NCBI GenBank assembly: GCA_937952285.1
Contig: CALFZE010000097.1
Coordinates: forward strand, 1-25,545
Direction of reading: 5' to 3'
DNA: 25,545 nucleotides
From: UBA2428 sp002343545
GTDB lineage: Bacteria > Bdellovibrionota > UBA2428
In this document: positions 7,480 through 15,481 of the stretch, one piece after another
Layout of the letters: each line of letters begins with the position of its first letter
Position numbering within the stretch: the stretch's first letter is position 1
Program-made: the position numbers and the translations under genes
Notes under the pieces: model-generated
Told to the model about the DNA's origin: nothing
What the model saw: only the letters and a program-made list of their open reading frames with translations
Database searches by the model: none

Positions 7480-8487
7480 TTATTCCGCCATGAAAGCGGG
7501 AAGGTAGTAGGGCACCCCGGGGCGAACGTGGACGCCGGGCTTGAGCAGCTTACGAACCTCTTGTCCGAGGCCCTCCAGCTCCGAGGCGGCGTTCGTGATC
7601 GAAGCCCGGCGACGGCGGCGATTGCGGCCGAAGAGCTCGTCGAAGGGGTTGCTCGGCGCGCCGAGCTCTTCGAGTTCCGTGGCGGGGTCGAGCTTCGCGG
7701 CCGTGAGCAGCTCGCGCTTGGCGGCGTCCTGGCTGCCGAGCGCGTCGACGAGTCCGTACTCGAGGGCCTGGTTTCCGGAGAGGATGCGGCCGTCCGCGAA
7801 CTCCTCGACCTTGGCCGGGTCCGCGCCGGGGCGACCTTCGAGCACGGCCGCGCGGAACTGCGCGTGGGTATCGTCGAGGAGCTTCTGCAAGAGGGCGCGT
7901 TCGTCGTCGCGCATCGGGCGGGTTTCCGAGCCGACGTCCTTGAAGCGACCGGCCTTGAGCACCTCGGGCTGGACCTTGGCCCAGGCGTAGAGATCTTTGA
8001 GGTTCATGAACTGCATGATGACGCCGATCGATCCCGTGAGCGTGCCGGGGTTCGAGTAGATGCGTTCGCAGCCCATCGCGACGTAAAAGCCGCCGCTCGC
8101 CGCGAGATCCCCAAAGGAGCAGTAGACGGTCTTGCCGCCCTCGCGCAACATTTTGAGCGACGCCAGGATTTCCTGCGAGGCGCCTACCGTGCCGCCCGGC
8201 GAATCGACGCGCACGAGCACGGCCTTGAGATCGTCGCTGCGGCGGATCTCGTCGAGTTGCGCGAGGATCTCGGTGGCCATCTCGGCTTCGATGACGCCCT
8301 CGATGCGGACGATCGCGGCTTTGGCGTTGAGCTTAGAGAGGCTGACGCTCGAGCGTCCGCTCGTGCGGCCTCCGATCGCGGTGCCGAGTCGGCTCACGCC
8401 GTAAACGACGGCCCCCACGGTTCCCACGAAGATGAAGACGACCACGGCGACAAGGGCGATGAGCCAACGGTTCGAGGATTTCGTCAT
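7480..8487 (-). CDS. sppA: Signal peptide peptidase SppA, short (36-kDa-type) form
   Basis: SppA is a membrane-anchored serine protease of the S49 family that degrades leftover signal peptides. The 335-residue product has one N-terminal transmembrane helix (about residues 8-32) and a single protease domain. This matches the half-size SppA of Gram-positives rather than the duplicated 67-kDa E. coli form. The DSPGGTVGAS oxyanion-type loop is at 95-104. The nucleophile is Ser131 in DLAASGGFYVA, followed by the family sequence SNPGTLTGSIGV (145-156). The general-base Lys is probably Lys183 in AGRFKDVGSETRPM. The C-terminal 50 residues are basic and variable. I chose ATG 8487; a TTG at 8508 would add seven residues, and neither has a convincing ribosome binding site. 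It is the first gene of the minus-strand block, divergent from the lipoprotein at 8724. Confidence 0.92.
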   Translation of the reverse strand: MTKSSNRWLIALVAVVVFIFVGTVGAVVYGVSRLGTAIGGRTSGRSSVSLSKLNAKAAIVRIEGVIEAEMATEILAQLDEIRRSDDLKAVLVRVDSPGGTVGASQEILASLKMLREGGKTVYCSFGDLAASGGFYVAMGCERIYSNPGTLTGSIGVIMQFMNLKDLYAWAKVQPEVLKAGRFKDVGSETRPMRDDERALLQKLLDDTHAQFRAAVLEGRPGADPAKVEEFADGRILSGNQALEYGLVDALGSQDAAKRELLTAAKLDPATELEELGAPSNPFDELFGRNRRRRRASITNAASELEGLGQEVRKLLKPGVHVRPGVPYYLPAFMAE

Positions 8488-8509
8488 GGCCCCGAGCTTA
8501 GGCCCCAAC

Positions 8510-8533
8510 GAGCAAGGCGTCGAGCAAGGCGTC
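8510..8533. repeat. 12-bp tandem duplication next to the inverted repeat
   Basis: GAGCAAGGCGTC occurs twice head to tail (8510-8521, 8522-8533). The second copy runs into the left arm of the 33-bp inverted repeat, so the duplication may be a by-product of whatever inserted or copied that element. Confidence 0.75.
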
Positions 8534-8599
8534 AGGCACCTTTTGGTAGCGGCGGCGCATTATGCCGCGCCGCCGCTACCAAAAGGTGCCTGACGCCTT
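8526..8599. repeat. Perfect 33-bp inverted repeat with 8-base loop (REP/BIME-like)
   Basis: The arms 8526-8558 and 8567-8599 are exact reverse complements separated by ATTATGCC. Each arm contains GTCAGGCACCTTTTGG and then TAGCGGCGGCG. It lies between the divergent sppA and lipoprotein starts, where no terminator is expected, and lacks a trailing T run in either direction. From memory, TCAGGCACC-type palindromes resemble REP elements mobilised by REP-associated tyrosine transposases. No transposase is present here. It may instead be a non-autonomous element or a structured regulatory site. Confidence 0.85.
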
Positions 8600-8723
8600 T
8601 GGAGCTTCGTCGAGAGTCGCCTTGAAGAGCGGATGGAATTTTGGCGAATGTACCACGTGAAACTCGGAACGTCGGGTCGGCGTCCCGCTCAGGTTCGCGG
8701 CCCGGAAGGCCGATAGGGGAAAG

Positions 8724-9494
8724 GTGCGATCATTCGGGAAAGCTTGGGGAATCCTCGCGCTGGGACTCGTCGCGGGTTGCGGCCGCAAGGGCGTGCCCTC
8801 GCTGAGCCCCGATCGCTTCGCGCCGCCGGGCGGAACTCCGTCCGAGGCGCGGCTCAACGCGCCGTTGGGCGGCGAAACGCCGTCGCCCCAAGTTTCCGCG
8901 AGCCCGTCGGCGAGCGCGGGCGCCTCGCCGAGTCCGCGCGTCGTCGATCCGAACGCGCGGTGGATGGCCGTCGAGTTCAGCCTGCGCGAAGACAAGTCCG
9001 ACGACGCCACGCCTTCGGCGGATCCGCCCGCGTGGACGACGCAAATCGCCTGCTTCGAGAACGAACCTCTCGAGTTCGAGCACCTCGTCACGCCGGGCTC
9101 CCCTCGACTCGGTCACCGGCTCTTCAATCCGGGCGAGAAGAACCGCGAGGTCAAAGAGTTCCGCGTCAAGTTCAAGGCCAAGCGCGACGCCGAGGGCGAG
9201 AGCGTTTGGCTGCTCGGTTCCGTCGCGATCGACTTCGAACACGTCGAAGACGAGCCCGTCGTCGAGGCCGAGCGCCAAGCGCGCCTCGAGCGTTCGACGT
9301 CGCAGCAGAGTTTCCGTTTCGCCCCCGGCGAAGCAAGCTGGCGCAGCGAGCTCACGCTCAAGTCCGAGGCGGGCGTCGCGGCCCTCGTGCGCTTCCGCGT
9401 GTTGAGCTCGACCTTCAGCGCCCACGCCGCCGAAGAGCCCGCCCTCAAGGTCTGCGCCGAGCGCGGCGCGGGGACTTGGGGAATTGGTCATTAG
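8724..9494 (+). CDS. Lipoprotein of unknown function (256 aa)
   Basis: It starts with GTG at 8724 behind AGGGGA. The signal region MRSFGKAWGILALGLVAGC gives a lipobox LVAGC with Cys19. A long Ser/Pro/Ala-rich, probably disordered linker follows (about 22-72, with VSASPSASAGASPSPR). The folded part (about 75-256) looks beta-rich, with alternating charged and hydrophobic strands (WMAVEFSLRED, FRVKFKAKRDAEGESVWLLG, AALVRFRVLSST). It contains two Cys, in QIACFENE and LKVCAERG. No enzymatic motif or named family is recognised. The gene is a single unit, ended by the hairpin at 9501-9522, and is transcribed away from sppA. Confidence 0.82.
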   Translation: MRSFGKAWGILALGLVAGCGRKGVPSLSPDRFAPPGGTPSEARLNAPLGGETPSPQVSASPSASAGASPSPRVVDPNARWMAVEFSLREDKSDDATPSADPPAWTTQIACFENEPLEFEHLVTPGSPRLGHRLFNPGEKNREVKEFRVKFKAKRDAEGESVWLLGSVAIDFEHVEDEPVVEAERQARLERSTSQQSFRFAPGEASWRSELTLKSEAGVAALVRFRVLSSTFSAHAAEEPALKVCAERGAGTWGIGH

Positions 9495-9500
9495 TCTCGC

Positions 9501-9522
9501 GCCCTCGGTTGCCGAGGGCTTT
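9501..9522 (+). terminator. Intrinsic terminator after the 8724 lipoprotein gene
   Basis: GCCCTCGG (9501-9508) and CCGAGGGC (9512-9519) form an 8-bp GC-rich stem with a TTG loop, followed by TTTCGATTAT. The stem starts six bases after the stop codon. The T tract is short, so termination may be moderate. Confidence 0.75.
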
Positions 9523-9594
9523 CGATTATGACTCACTGCCTCGTTTTCGGCTTCGCGGGCTCAGGAACTCCGCGCCAAATGCCGAAACACGAAC

Positions 9595-12500
9595 GTGGTG
9601 TGCCGCGCGCGTGTTTTTAGAGGGACTTTACGCAGAGGACTTCTCCTCTTCGGAGGGTTGGCGACCTCGTCTGCCGCCGTGGCGAATGTCATCGGACAGA
9701 TCGGCCCCCATTGTCACAACGTGACGGTTCAAAGTTTCTCCCACTTCCAAGACGGAAAAATTAGCGTGTTTCCCGGCAAGGTCACGCTCGTGGCCGGATC
9801 CGCGCTCTACCGCTTTGCGGGCGACGGTCTCCCTTGGCACATCCGAGGAAAAACGGGTTACTACATCCGGCAAGCTCCGGATCGGATGGGTCGGGTGGGG
9901 ACCTACGTCGTCGTTCCCGAGAACTGCCTCGTGAGCGCGCAGCAGGCCGAGGCTCAGCGCCAGGCTTACGAAGCCCAACGTCGCGCTTACGACGCTCAGT
10001 TAAGGCAACAGGCCGAGGCTCAACGTCAGGCGGCGATCGAGCACCAGCGAGCTCAACAAGCCGAAGCGCGGGCCCAAGCGGAGGAGACAGAACGTCTCGC
10101 GAAGGCCAAGCGGGCCGAAGAAGAGCGTCAAGCGAAACTCGTCATCGCCGAGCAGCGTCGCGAGCAAGCGGCCCAAGCCAAACGCGAAGCCGAACAGAGA
10201 GCGACACTCGAGGCCCGCGAACTTGCTGCCGAAAATCAGCGCCAAGCTGAGGCCGCGCGCCAAGCGCAAGCCGCCGAAGAAAAGCGAGCCGAGGCCGCGC
10301 GAATCCGGGCTTTGGGCGTGCAAGCGCAAAGTTCCGTCGTCGTCGCGCCGTTTTCTCCCGATCCTTCAACGGGGTCGGCTCAACTGTCACTCGATGAGAT
10401 AAGACGTCTCCAGGAGGACCCGGCGAACCGTTGGCAGTGGGATCAGGAAGCCAAGCTTCCCGACGGACAGGGCCGCTTCAAGCTCCAAACTTCGGACGGC
10501 GTGGTTCGGGTTTTCGAGGCCCCGCTCACTAAAACCCTTGGAATTCTGGGACCGATGGCCTTTGGTCAGATCGACGAAGCCGCATCGGTACCTCCCCTCG
10601 GCGTCGCGACCGGAGCATCCGTCGTCGGCGACGCGCGCGCCTCGGGTTACGAAGTCCGCGCCGGCTTGGCGCCGGACACGGAGTCTACGAGGCTCGACGA
10701 AAAAACCTTCGGTCGAGTATTCTACTTTAACGGGGCCACCGGCACACGCGAGGCGAGCGATCTGTCGATTTTTGCGCGGCTGCTATCGGACGACGAGGCC
10801 GGATGGAAAGAGCGTAGCCTCGATCCGGCCGCGGAGTTTCCGGCACAAGATCTCCGGAGCGTCGGTCGCGGTGTGGCTTGGTTTCGACGTTCGCGCATCG
10901 TCGTCCGGGACGGCCAGGAGCACGAAGAAAATTTAGGTGAGTATCTCGTTAACCGTTCCCAGATGGAAGCGGTGTTGCGGAAACTGGGCCGTTGGGAGAG
11001 TGGGCTCCAAGCCGCAAAGGTCGGTCGCCAGCGCGAACTCGAGGCCGCCGCCTTGGCGAGCCAACCGGTCTTCAATTTTACTCCGATCGAGGAAGGAGAG
11101 CGCGGACCGGCGAACCAGCCGGCGGATGCCCACACGAAGTTGCGCGAGGCGGGCGTCTTCGAGCTTGTTCCTCGTCAAGATTCGCGTGGTTTTAAACGGG
11201 CGGAGGCCGATTCGGACGACCTCGCGGACAAGCTTGTCGATGGCAAGACACACTGGACCCGGGTGACCGACGACGTTATGCGCCCGCTCTACCCGTTGCC
11301 TTCGGAAGAGGGCATGTCGTGGTACCGCGTGGGATCCGGGAACGACGTCCGCGTGTTCTACCTGAACTCCGAAATCGTGAACGAGTTCCGCAAGGATATA
11401 CCGGTTGACGACGGGCGCGCTCCGGAGCCTCAGACCCCCGCGGTTTCTTCTCCGATGAGGAGTGCTCCGCCGCCGATCGTGCCCTCGTCTACCCCTCATG
11501 GTGGAAGCGGGCCGGTCCAGGAACAGGTCGTGCAGTCCTTGCTGCCTCCCGGTGCGAACGTCCTCGTTCGGGAGGGGGCGAAGCTTCGACATCCACGCGC
11601 TTCGGTAGGGTTGTTGTCAGCGACGGAAGCCTTCCCGGCGCGCGTGCTCGAGAACTCTTGGCAGCTCGCTTCGTCTCTTTGTCGGGCCTCCGCGAACGCA
11701 GGGACTCCTCTTGTTGACCCGCAGAGCCCCAGTAAGGCTCCCTGCGCCCCGGACGAAACCCTCATCGCGTTCGATGAGGGACCTCGGTGTCGGTGCGTTG
11801 GCACGGCGTCGGTCGACTTGACGGACGAGTCGGACGCCCCCGGGGAAGACGGCGGCGAGGCTTGCACGGGCAAGACGGCCGAGATGTCGGTCTACACGGC
11901 CGCGGGCTTCCCGGCGGTCAACGCACGCACGTTGAAGGGAGCGGATACGCTCAAGCTTGGCGAGGATCACCGCATCGTCGTCGTGGACCAGAGCCCCGAC
12001 CTCGGCCAATTCTATCGGGTCCGGATCGTCCAACAAAAACGGGGAGCCGAGTACTTCTCTCCTTTGCCGGATTCCTACTTGCTGCCGGCGAGCGCCTTCG
12101 CGTCGCCTGCGAAGTTCGAAACCGTCGAGAGCTGCCTTGGTCTCGAGCAGGTCACCCTTTTTGAAGCCGCGCCTGCACCTCCGCCGGTGTCGGCCCGCGG
12201 GGGAAAAAAGACGCCCGGAAAGAGTTCCGAGCCTGAGCCCCAGTTGTCTCGGCCGAAGCAGGCGACCAAACCGAAAATGGAAACTTCGGGCGGCCACGGG
12301 GGTTCGACTTCGGCGGTCGGGGCGGTCGGGGCGGCTTCGCCTGCGGAGTCACTCAAAAAGTTTCAGCCTGGGCCTAAGTTCGACGAGTTCGCGCCGAAAC
12401 TTCAAAGAATGAGGACCATTGTCTACCAGGGCGCTAAAGGGAAAAGCTCGCAGAGTGCGTGCTGGGGCAAGGTTAAGCTCGCCATCGGGGGGTCGGGCGT

Positions 12501-12951
12501 CTGCGCCGATTTCTACCAGTACGTTTCTAAGGCCGCTCACGATAGGGAGTACGCGGCGAATCGCGCGCGGATCGTGAAGGAGAAAGGTCGCTCCAAACTG
12601 ACCGACTTCGAGGAAGCCCAGGCACGCGTGACGACGACGAACGCCGCGCTCATGGCGCCCAACGTGCTGAAGGCCTGCGGGTTCGAGAACATCATGACCC
12701 GCCATTCCGGCCTCGACCCCTGCGATGCTCCGCCGGGTGCGATTTTGGTTTATGATTCGATCACGAAGAATGCGAAGAAAGATTTGTGGGGTCACGTCGA
12801 AATCCGCACCGGAGGAGACGATCCTGGCTTCGCGAGCGATTACTTCTCGACGAAGCCGCGGACGGACAGTCGTCAAGATCGTCGATGCCGGACGGAAGGC
12901 GCGAACCGCAGACTCGTCGGGATCTGGTTGCCGAAAGGGTATATTCAATGA
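9595..12951 (+). CDS. Large exported coiled-coil protein with C-terminal NlpC/P60-CHAP-like domain
   Basis: A 1118-residue protein starting at GTG 9595 (or GTG 9598). No Shine-Dalgarno is evident; the start is chosen because it gives a signal peptide (RRGLLLFGGLATSSAAVAN). Residues 32-112 look beta-rich. Residues 114-245 are an Ala/Gln/Glu/Arg-rich TolA-like helix, a probable long coiled coil. Residues 246-600 appear to hold small beta modules (GRFKLQTSDGVVRVFEAP, WYRVGSGNDVRVFY). Pro/Ser linkers follow near 605-640 and 860-920. The last 180 residues contain Cys956 in SQSACWGKVKLA, PPGAILVYD, and WGHVEIRT with His1067 and Glu1069. That spacing and order fit an NlpC/P60 or CHAP cysteine amidase/endopeptidase acting on peptidoglycan. 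The hydrolase assignment is an inference from motifs. The stop overlaps the next start (ATGA), so translation is coupled to the 12948 gene. Confidence 0.85.
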   Translation: MVCRARVFRGTLRRGLLLFGGLATSSAAVANVIGQIGPHCHNVTVQSFSHFQDGKISVFPGKVTLVAGSALYRFAGDGLPWHIRGKTGYYIRQAPDRMGRVGTYVVVPENCLVSAQQAEAQRQAYEAQRRAYDAQLRQQAEAQRQAAIEHQRAQQAEARAQAEETERLAKAKRAEEERQAKLVIAEQRREQAAQAKREAEQRATLEARELAAENQRQAEAARQAQAAEEKRAEAARIRALGVQAQSSVVVAPFSPDPSTGSAQLSLDEIRRLQEDPANRWQWDQEAKLPDGQGRFKLQTSDGVVRVFEAPLTKTLGILGPMAFGQIDEAASVPPLGVATGASVVGDARASGYEVRAGLAPDTESTRLDEKTFGRVFYFNGATGTREASDLSIFARLLSDDEAGWKERSLDPAAEFPAQDLRSVGRGVAWFRRSRIVVRDGQEHEENLGEYLVNRSQMEAVLRKLGRWESGLQAAKVGRQRELEAAALASQPVFNFTPIEEGERGPANQPADAHTKLREAGVFELVPRQDSRGFKRAEADSDDLADKLVDGKTHWTRVTDDVMRPLYPLPSEEGMSWYRVGSGNDVRVFYLNSEIVNEFRKDIPVDDGRAPEPQTPAVSSPMRSAPPPIVPSSTPHGGSGPVQEQVVQSLLPPGANVLVREGAKLRHPRASVGLLSATEAFPARVLENSWQLASSLCRASANAGTPLVDPQSPSKAPCAPDETLIAFDEGPRCRCVGTASVDLTDESDAPGEDGGEACTGKTAEMSVYTAAGFPAVNARTLKGADTLKLGEDHRIVVVDQSPDLGQFYRVRIVQQKRGAEYFSPLPDSYLLPASAFASPAKFETVESCLGLEQVTLFEAAPAPPPVSARGGKKTPGKSSEPEPQLSRPKQATKPKMETSGGHGGSTSAVGAVGAASPAESLKKFQPGPKFDEFAPKLQRMRTIVYQGAKGKSSQSACWGKVKLAIGGSGVCADFYQYVSKAAHDREYAANRARIVKEKGRSKLTDFEEAQARVTTTNAALMAPNVLKACGFENIMTRHSGLDPCDAPPGAILVYDSITKNAKKDLWGHVEIRTGGDDPGFASDYFSTKPRTDSRQDRRCRTEGANRRLVGIWLPKGYIQ

Positions 12952-13427
12952 GCCGTTGGTTGATCGTTCTCGTCCTGACTCAGTTGGCTCCGATGGTTTG
13001 GGCCAGTTCGCCGAAACCCGTTGAGTCGTCGACGGGCTCTTGGGACTCCCTCGTTGTCAAAGCGCAGGGGGCCTTGCAGGCGGTCTCGTCCGCTCCGCGT
13101 CCGACCAAACTTTCCGATCGGGAGAAGCTGGCTGAGAAGGGGACTTCCCATTACGACGAGAGCCTGGCGCTGGCGCAGAAACTTCCGGATTGGAAGACGG
13201 CCGTCGAGAAGGGAACGGCGAAGGCCGAGCTTTTCGTTCGAACGTGGTTGAGGATCGCGGTCGCGGTGAGGTCACTGGACCCCAGCGACGCCCCGGCTTC
13301 GATGGTGGCCGATCTCAAGGCCATCGGCGGCAAGGCTTTCGTCGAGGCCCTTAAGAATCTTTCGCCGTCCGAGCAAACGACCGTCAAGAAAATGTTGGCC
13401 CAGGCCGGCCGTGACGGAAACGGTTGA
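12948..13427 (+). CDS. Small exported helical protein (159 aa), unknown function
   Basis: The ATG at 12948 overlaps the stop of the large coiled-coil gene by four bases, and the product begins with a clean Sec signal (MSRWLIVLVLTQLAPMVWAS, cleavage after VWA near residue 19). Longer upstream starts would bury this signal and overlap the neighbour heavily. The mature 140 residues are polar, Cys-free and strongly helical in appearance (WDSLVVKAQGALQAV, ESLALAQKLPDWKTAVEKG, FVEALKNLSP, TVKKMLAQAGRD). No family is recognised. The coupling and shared export suggest a periplasmic partner or modulator of the adjacent putative cell-wall enzymes, by context only. Confidence 0.8.
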   Translation: MSRWLIVLVLTQLAPMVWASSPKPVESSTGSWDSLVVKAQGALQAVSSAPRPTKLSDREKLAEKGTSHYDESLALAQKLPDWKTAVEKGTAKAELFVRTWLRIAVAVRSLDPSDAPASMVADLKAIGGKAFVEALKNLSPSEQTTVKKMLAQAGRDGNG

Positions 13428-13437
13428 CGCTCTCTGC

Positions 13438-13469
13438 TCTCGCCGCACTGGAGAAACTTCTCGCCGCAC
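13438..13469 (+). promoter_or_regulatory. Direct repeat pair upstream of the transglycosylase-like gene
   Basis: TCTCGCCGCAC occurs at 13438-13448 and again at 13459-13469. The copies start 21 bases apart, about two helical turns, in the 56-base gap before GTG 13484. The arrangement is what tandem activator or repressor sites look like, but chance duplication in GC-rich DNA is possible. Confidence 0.35.
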
Positions 13470-13483
13470 ATTAAACTCGAAGG

Positions 13484-15481
13484 GTGTTCCGTCGAATCAC
13501 CCTCCTGGGCTGCCTTGGGCTCTTCGCGGTGGCGACGGAGGCCTGGGGAGCTAGCATCATCGAGTCGGCTCCACTCACCGCGCCAAACCCCTCCATCGCG
13601 CTCTACGATAAGGTCGCGACCTTTCGTTTTAAGGAGAACGTGAGCATTAGCGTGCCTGATCCGGACGGCACGCCGCGCAAGATTCTCTTTCGCGCCGGCC
13701 AAAAAATTTGGATTAAGGCCAGCGATGCCGAGCAGATGAACAGCGTGCTTTTCGTCTCGCCGGTCGGCCAAGAGGAACCGTTGACGGCTATCCGTGCCGA
13801 GTGGTTGGACGAGTTTGCCGAGCGATATCGGCACGTGTCCGCCGTTCGGTCTCCGATTACGACGACCGAAGAGACCGGGAGCTACACTTTCTTGCCCGAC
13901 GAGATTATCCAGGAAGAGTTCGTTGATTCGGCGAATGACCAGATCGGGGTTTCGATACCCGGCGATCACTCGGGCGGGGTGTTTCTCGTCAAGAGAGACG
14001 CGTTTCTGAAGGAGGGCGCGATTCGCGCACTGCGCCCCGAGGAGCTTACTCAGGCCGACGAGCTTCAGCGTCCGCGCCCGGAGCCGGAGTTGAGTCAAGC
14101 GCGCGGCCCAGCGCCCGTCTCTGAGCCGGGAAGCGCTCGGCGAAATTTTCGTAACGAAGGACCGCTCTCGGTAACAGTTCTGCAAGGCGACGCTCGCGGA
14201 GGTGGGCCGAAGGCCGGCGAGCGGCTCGAACTTCCGCCAGGGTTCGAGCTTAGCGAGTCCGCCTTGATTAAAAACGCGAAGGGCCAAGCGGGACTTTGGA
14301 CGCGCCTGCAGGACGATGAAGGAAAACTTTACGAGGTTATCGTCGACGTTGATGCGGCCGACCTCGGCAAATTGGTCGCTTCGGGCGATTCTGCTCCGGA
14401 GGAGGGGGAGTCCTCGGGGCATTCCGGAGAAACGATTGCCGCGACGACGACTACGGGCACCCGCAAAGGATACCTGCCGCCAAGCGCGGGCGATTGCGCT
14501 CGGCTGAAGAGGTTCAAGAACCCGCTTTTGTCGTACGACGGGCGATCGATGTTCATCTCCGAATCGGGCCGCCGAAAGCGCCTGCTCTATCGCTCGGCGA
14601 TCGTAGACGCCGCGAACCGACATCAAGTGGAGCCTTGGATCCTCGAAGCCAGCCTCGCGCTCGAGACGCAGTTCGACCCTCTCCTCGAAAACAGCGCCGA
14701 GAAGAACGAGGAACTCGCGCGTGCGGCCAAGGCGCTGGGCCTCACGAAAGGAAAAAGCACGAAGCAGTTGCGTGAGATCTACCGGCGACCCGAGGTTCTC
14801 GCGAAGGCCAAGAGGGCGGTCATGGGCCCCCCCCAAAAAAACCACTGGGGGCGGGGACTGTGCCAGTTTGGTCCGGCCTTGGCCAAGGAACTCGGTTTGG
14901 ACGGGGCGAGCGAGCCGAGCGCGGGGGAGAGCCTGTCGACCTTTTCGAAGCGGGTTCCGAATTCGGTCTTCAACCCCGCGCAGTGCATCTTGCGCATGGC
15001 CGAAAAGATGCGGGCCAGTATGGATCGTGAGTACCTCATTTCGACTCCGTCGGGCTCGAAGCGAGTCAACGTTGGGCCGGTGCTCTATCCGCCGGAGGCC
15101 GACGATCGTCTAAGCCAAGCCACGCGGGCCCGATCGGCCCTGTCGATGTACAACCGAGGGAATATGGTCGTGGCGTCCCTCGAGGCTTTCCATAGCAACT
15201 CGGGTGGCAAGTTTCCCGAGAGCTACGGCCAGATCTGGCATGCGAAGGTCCCCACCTCCAAAACCCAAAAATTCGTTTATTCGAAGTACGATCTCTTGGG
15301 GCCGCGCCCGCATCGCCATCGCCCAGGCGAGACCGTGCAGCAGGAGACGAATCACATCCACGTCATGATCGGCGCGGGAATGTGTGGTCCGCTTGATCCC
15401 GAAAATCCTCGGAGTATGGTCGAGCACTACATGAGTGAATACGGACGGGACGCCGAAGGGAAATGGGTGAGTCGCCTATGA
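13484..15481 (+). CDS. Exported lytic-transglycosylase-like (SLT/lysozyme-fold) protein
   Basis: The only in-frame start after the upstream stop is GTG 13484. It gives a 665-residue product with signal peptide MFRRITLLGCLGLFAVATEAWG. Residues 30-330 look like small beta (SH3-like) modules plus Pro/Glu linkers. From about 370, RSAIVDAANRHQVEPWILEASLALETQFDP resembles the entry helix of SLT domains with Glu394 as candidate catalytic acid. GRGLCQFGPALAKELGL (Gly458-Leu-Cys-Gln461) matches the G-L-x-Q motif, and ARSALSMYNRGN the A-x-x-x-Y-N-x-G motif. A C-terminal stretch (NHIHVMIGAGMCGP, about 620) is additional. Expected activity is cleavage of the MurNAc-GlcNAc bond; this is inferred. The insertion between Glu394 and the GLCQ motif (about 60 residues) is longer than usual. 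It overlaps the next gene by ATGA. Confidence 0.85.
   Translation: MFRRITLLGCLGLFAVATEAWGASIIESAPLTAPNPSIALYDKVATFRFKENVSISVPDPDGTPRKILFRAGQKIWIKASDAEQMNSVLFVSPVGQEEPLTAIRAEWLDEFAERYRHVSAVRSPITTTEETGSYTFLPDEIIQEEFVDSANDQIGVSIPGDHSGGVFLVKRDAFLKEGAIRALRPEELTQADELQRPRPEPELSQARGPAPVSEPGSARRNFRNEGPLSVTVLQGDARGGGPKAGERLELPPGFELSESALIKNAKGQAGLWTRLQDDEGKLYEVIVDVDAADLGKLVASGDSAPEEGESSGHSGETIAATTTTGTRKGYLPPSAGDCARLKRFKNPLLSYDGRSMFISESGRRKRLLYRSAIVDAANRHQVEPWILEASLALETQFDPLLENSAEKNEELARAAKALGLTKGKSTKQLREIYRRPEVLAKAKRAVMGPPQKNHWGRGLCQFGPALAKELGLDGASEPSAGESLSTFSKRVPNSVFNPAQCILRMAEKMRASMDREYLISTPSGSKRVNVGPVLYPPEADDRLSQATRARSALSMYNRGNMVVASLEAFHSNSGGKFPESYGQIWHAKVPTSKTQKFVYSKYDLLGPRPHRHRPGETVQQETNHIHVMIGAGMCGPLDPENPRSMVEHYMSEYGRDAEGKWVSRL
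14827..14841 (+). repeat. C8-A7 homopolymer run inside the transglycosylase-like gene
   Basis: Eight C (14827-14834) are directly followed by seven A (14835-14841), coding GPPQKN just ahead of the GRGLCQ motif. Such tracts are prone to replication slippage. The phase here also creates A AAA AAC, a slippery-type heptamer in the zero frame. The frame is intact in this sequence. Confidence 0.8.

Noticed and set aside
6949..8625. + strand 558-codon frame opposite sppA and a lipoprotein
   Set aside because: Shadow of high-GC coding sequence; it also runs through the 33-bp inverted repeat.
14835..14842. Programmed -1 ribosomal frameshift at A AAA AAC
   Set aside because: No Shine-Dalgarno-like stimulator or obvious downstream structure was verified, and the zero frame already encodes the conserved motifs; kept only as a homopolymer observation.
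13151..14845. Minus-strand 564-codon frame opposite the transglycosylase-like gene
   Set aside because: No signal, domain or start context; crosses a gene boundary; the + strand frames have signal peptides.
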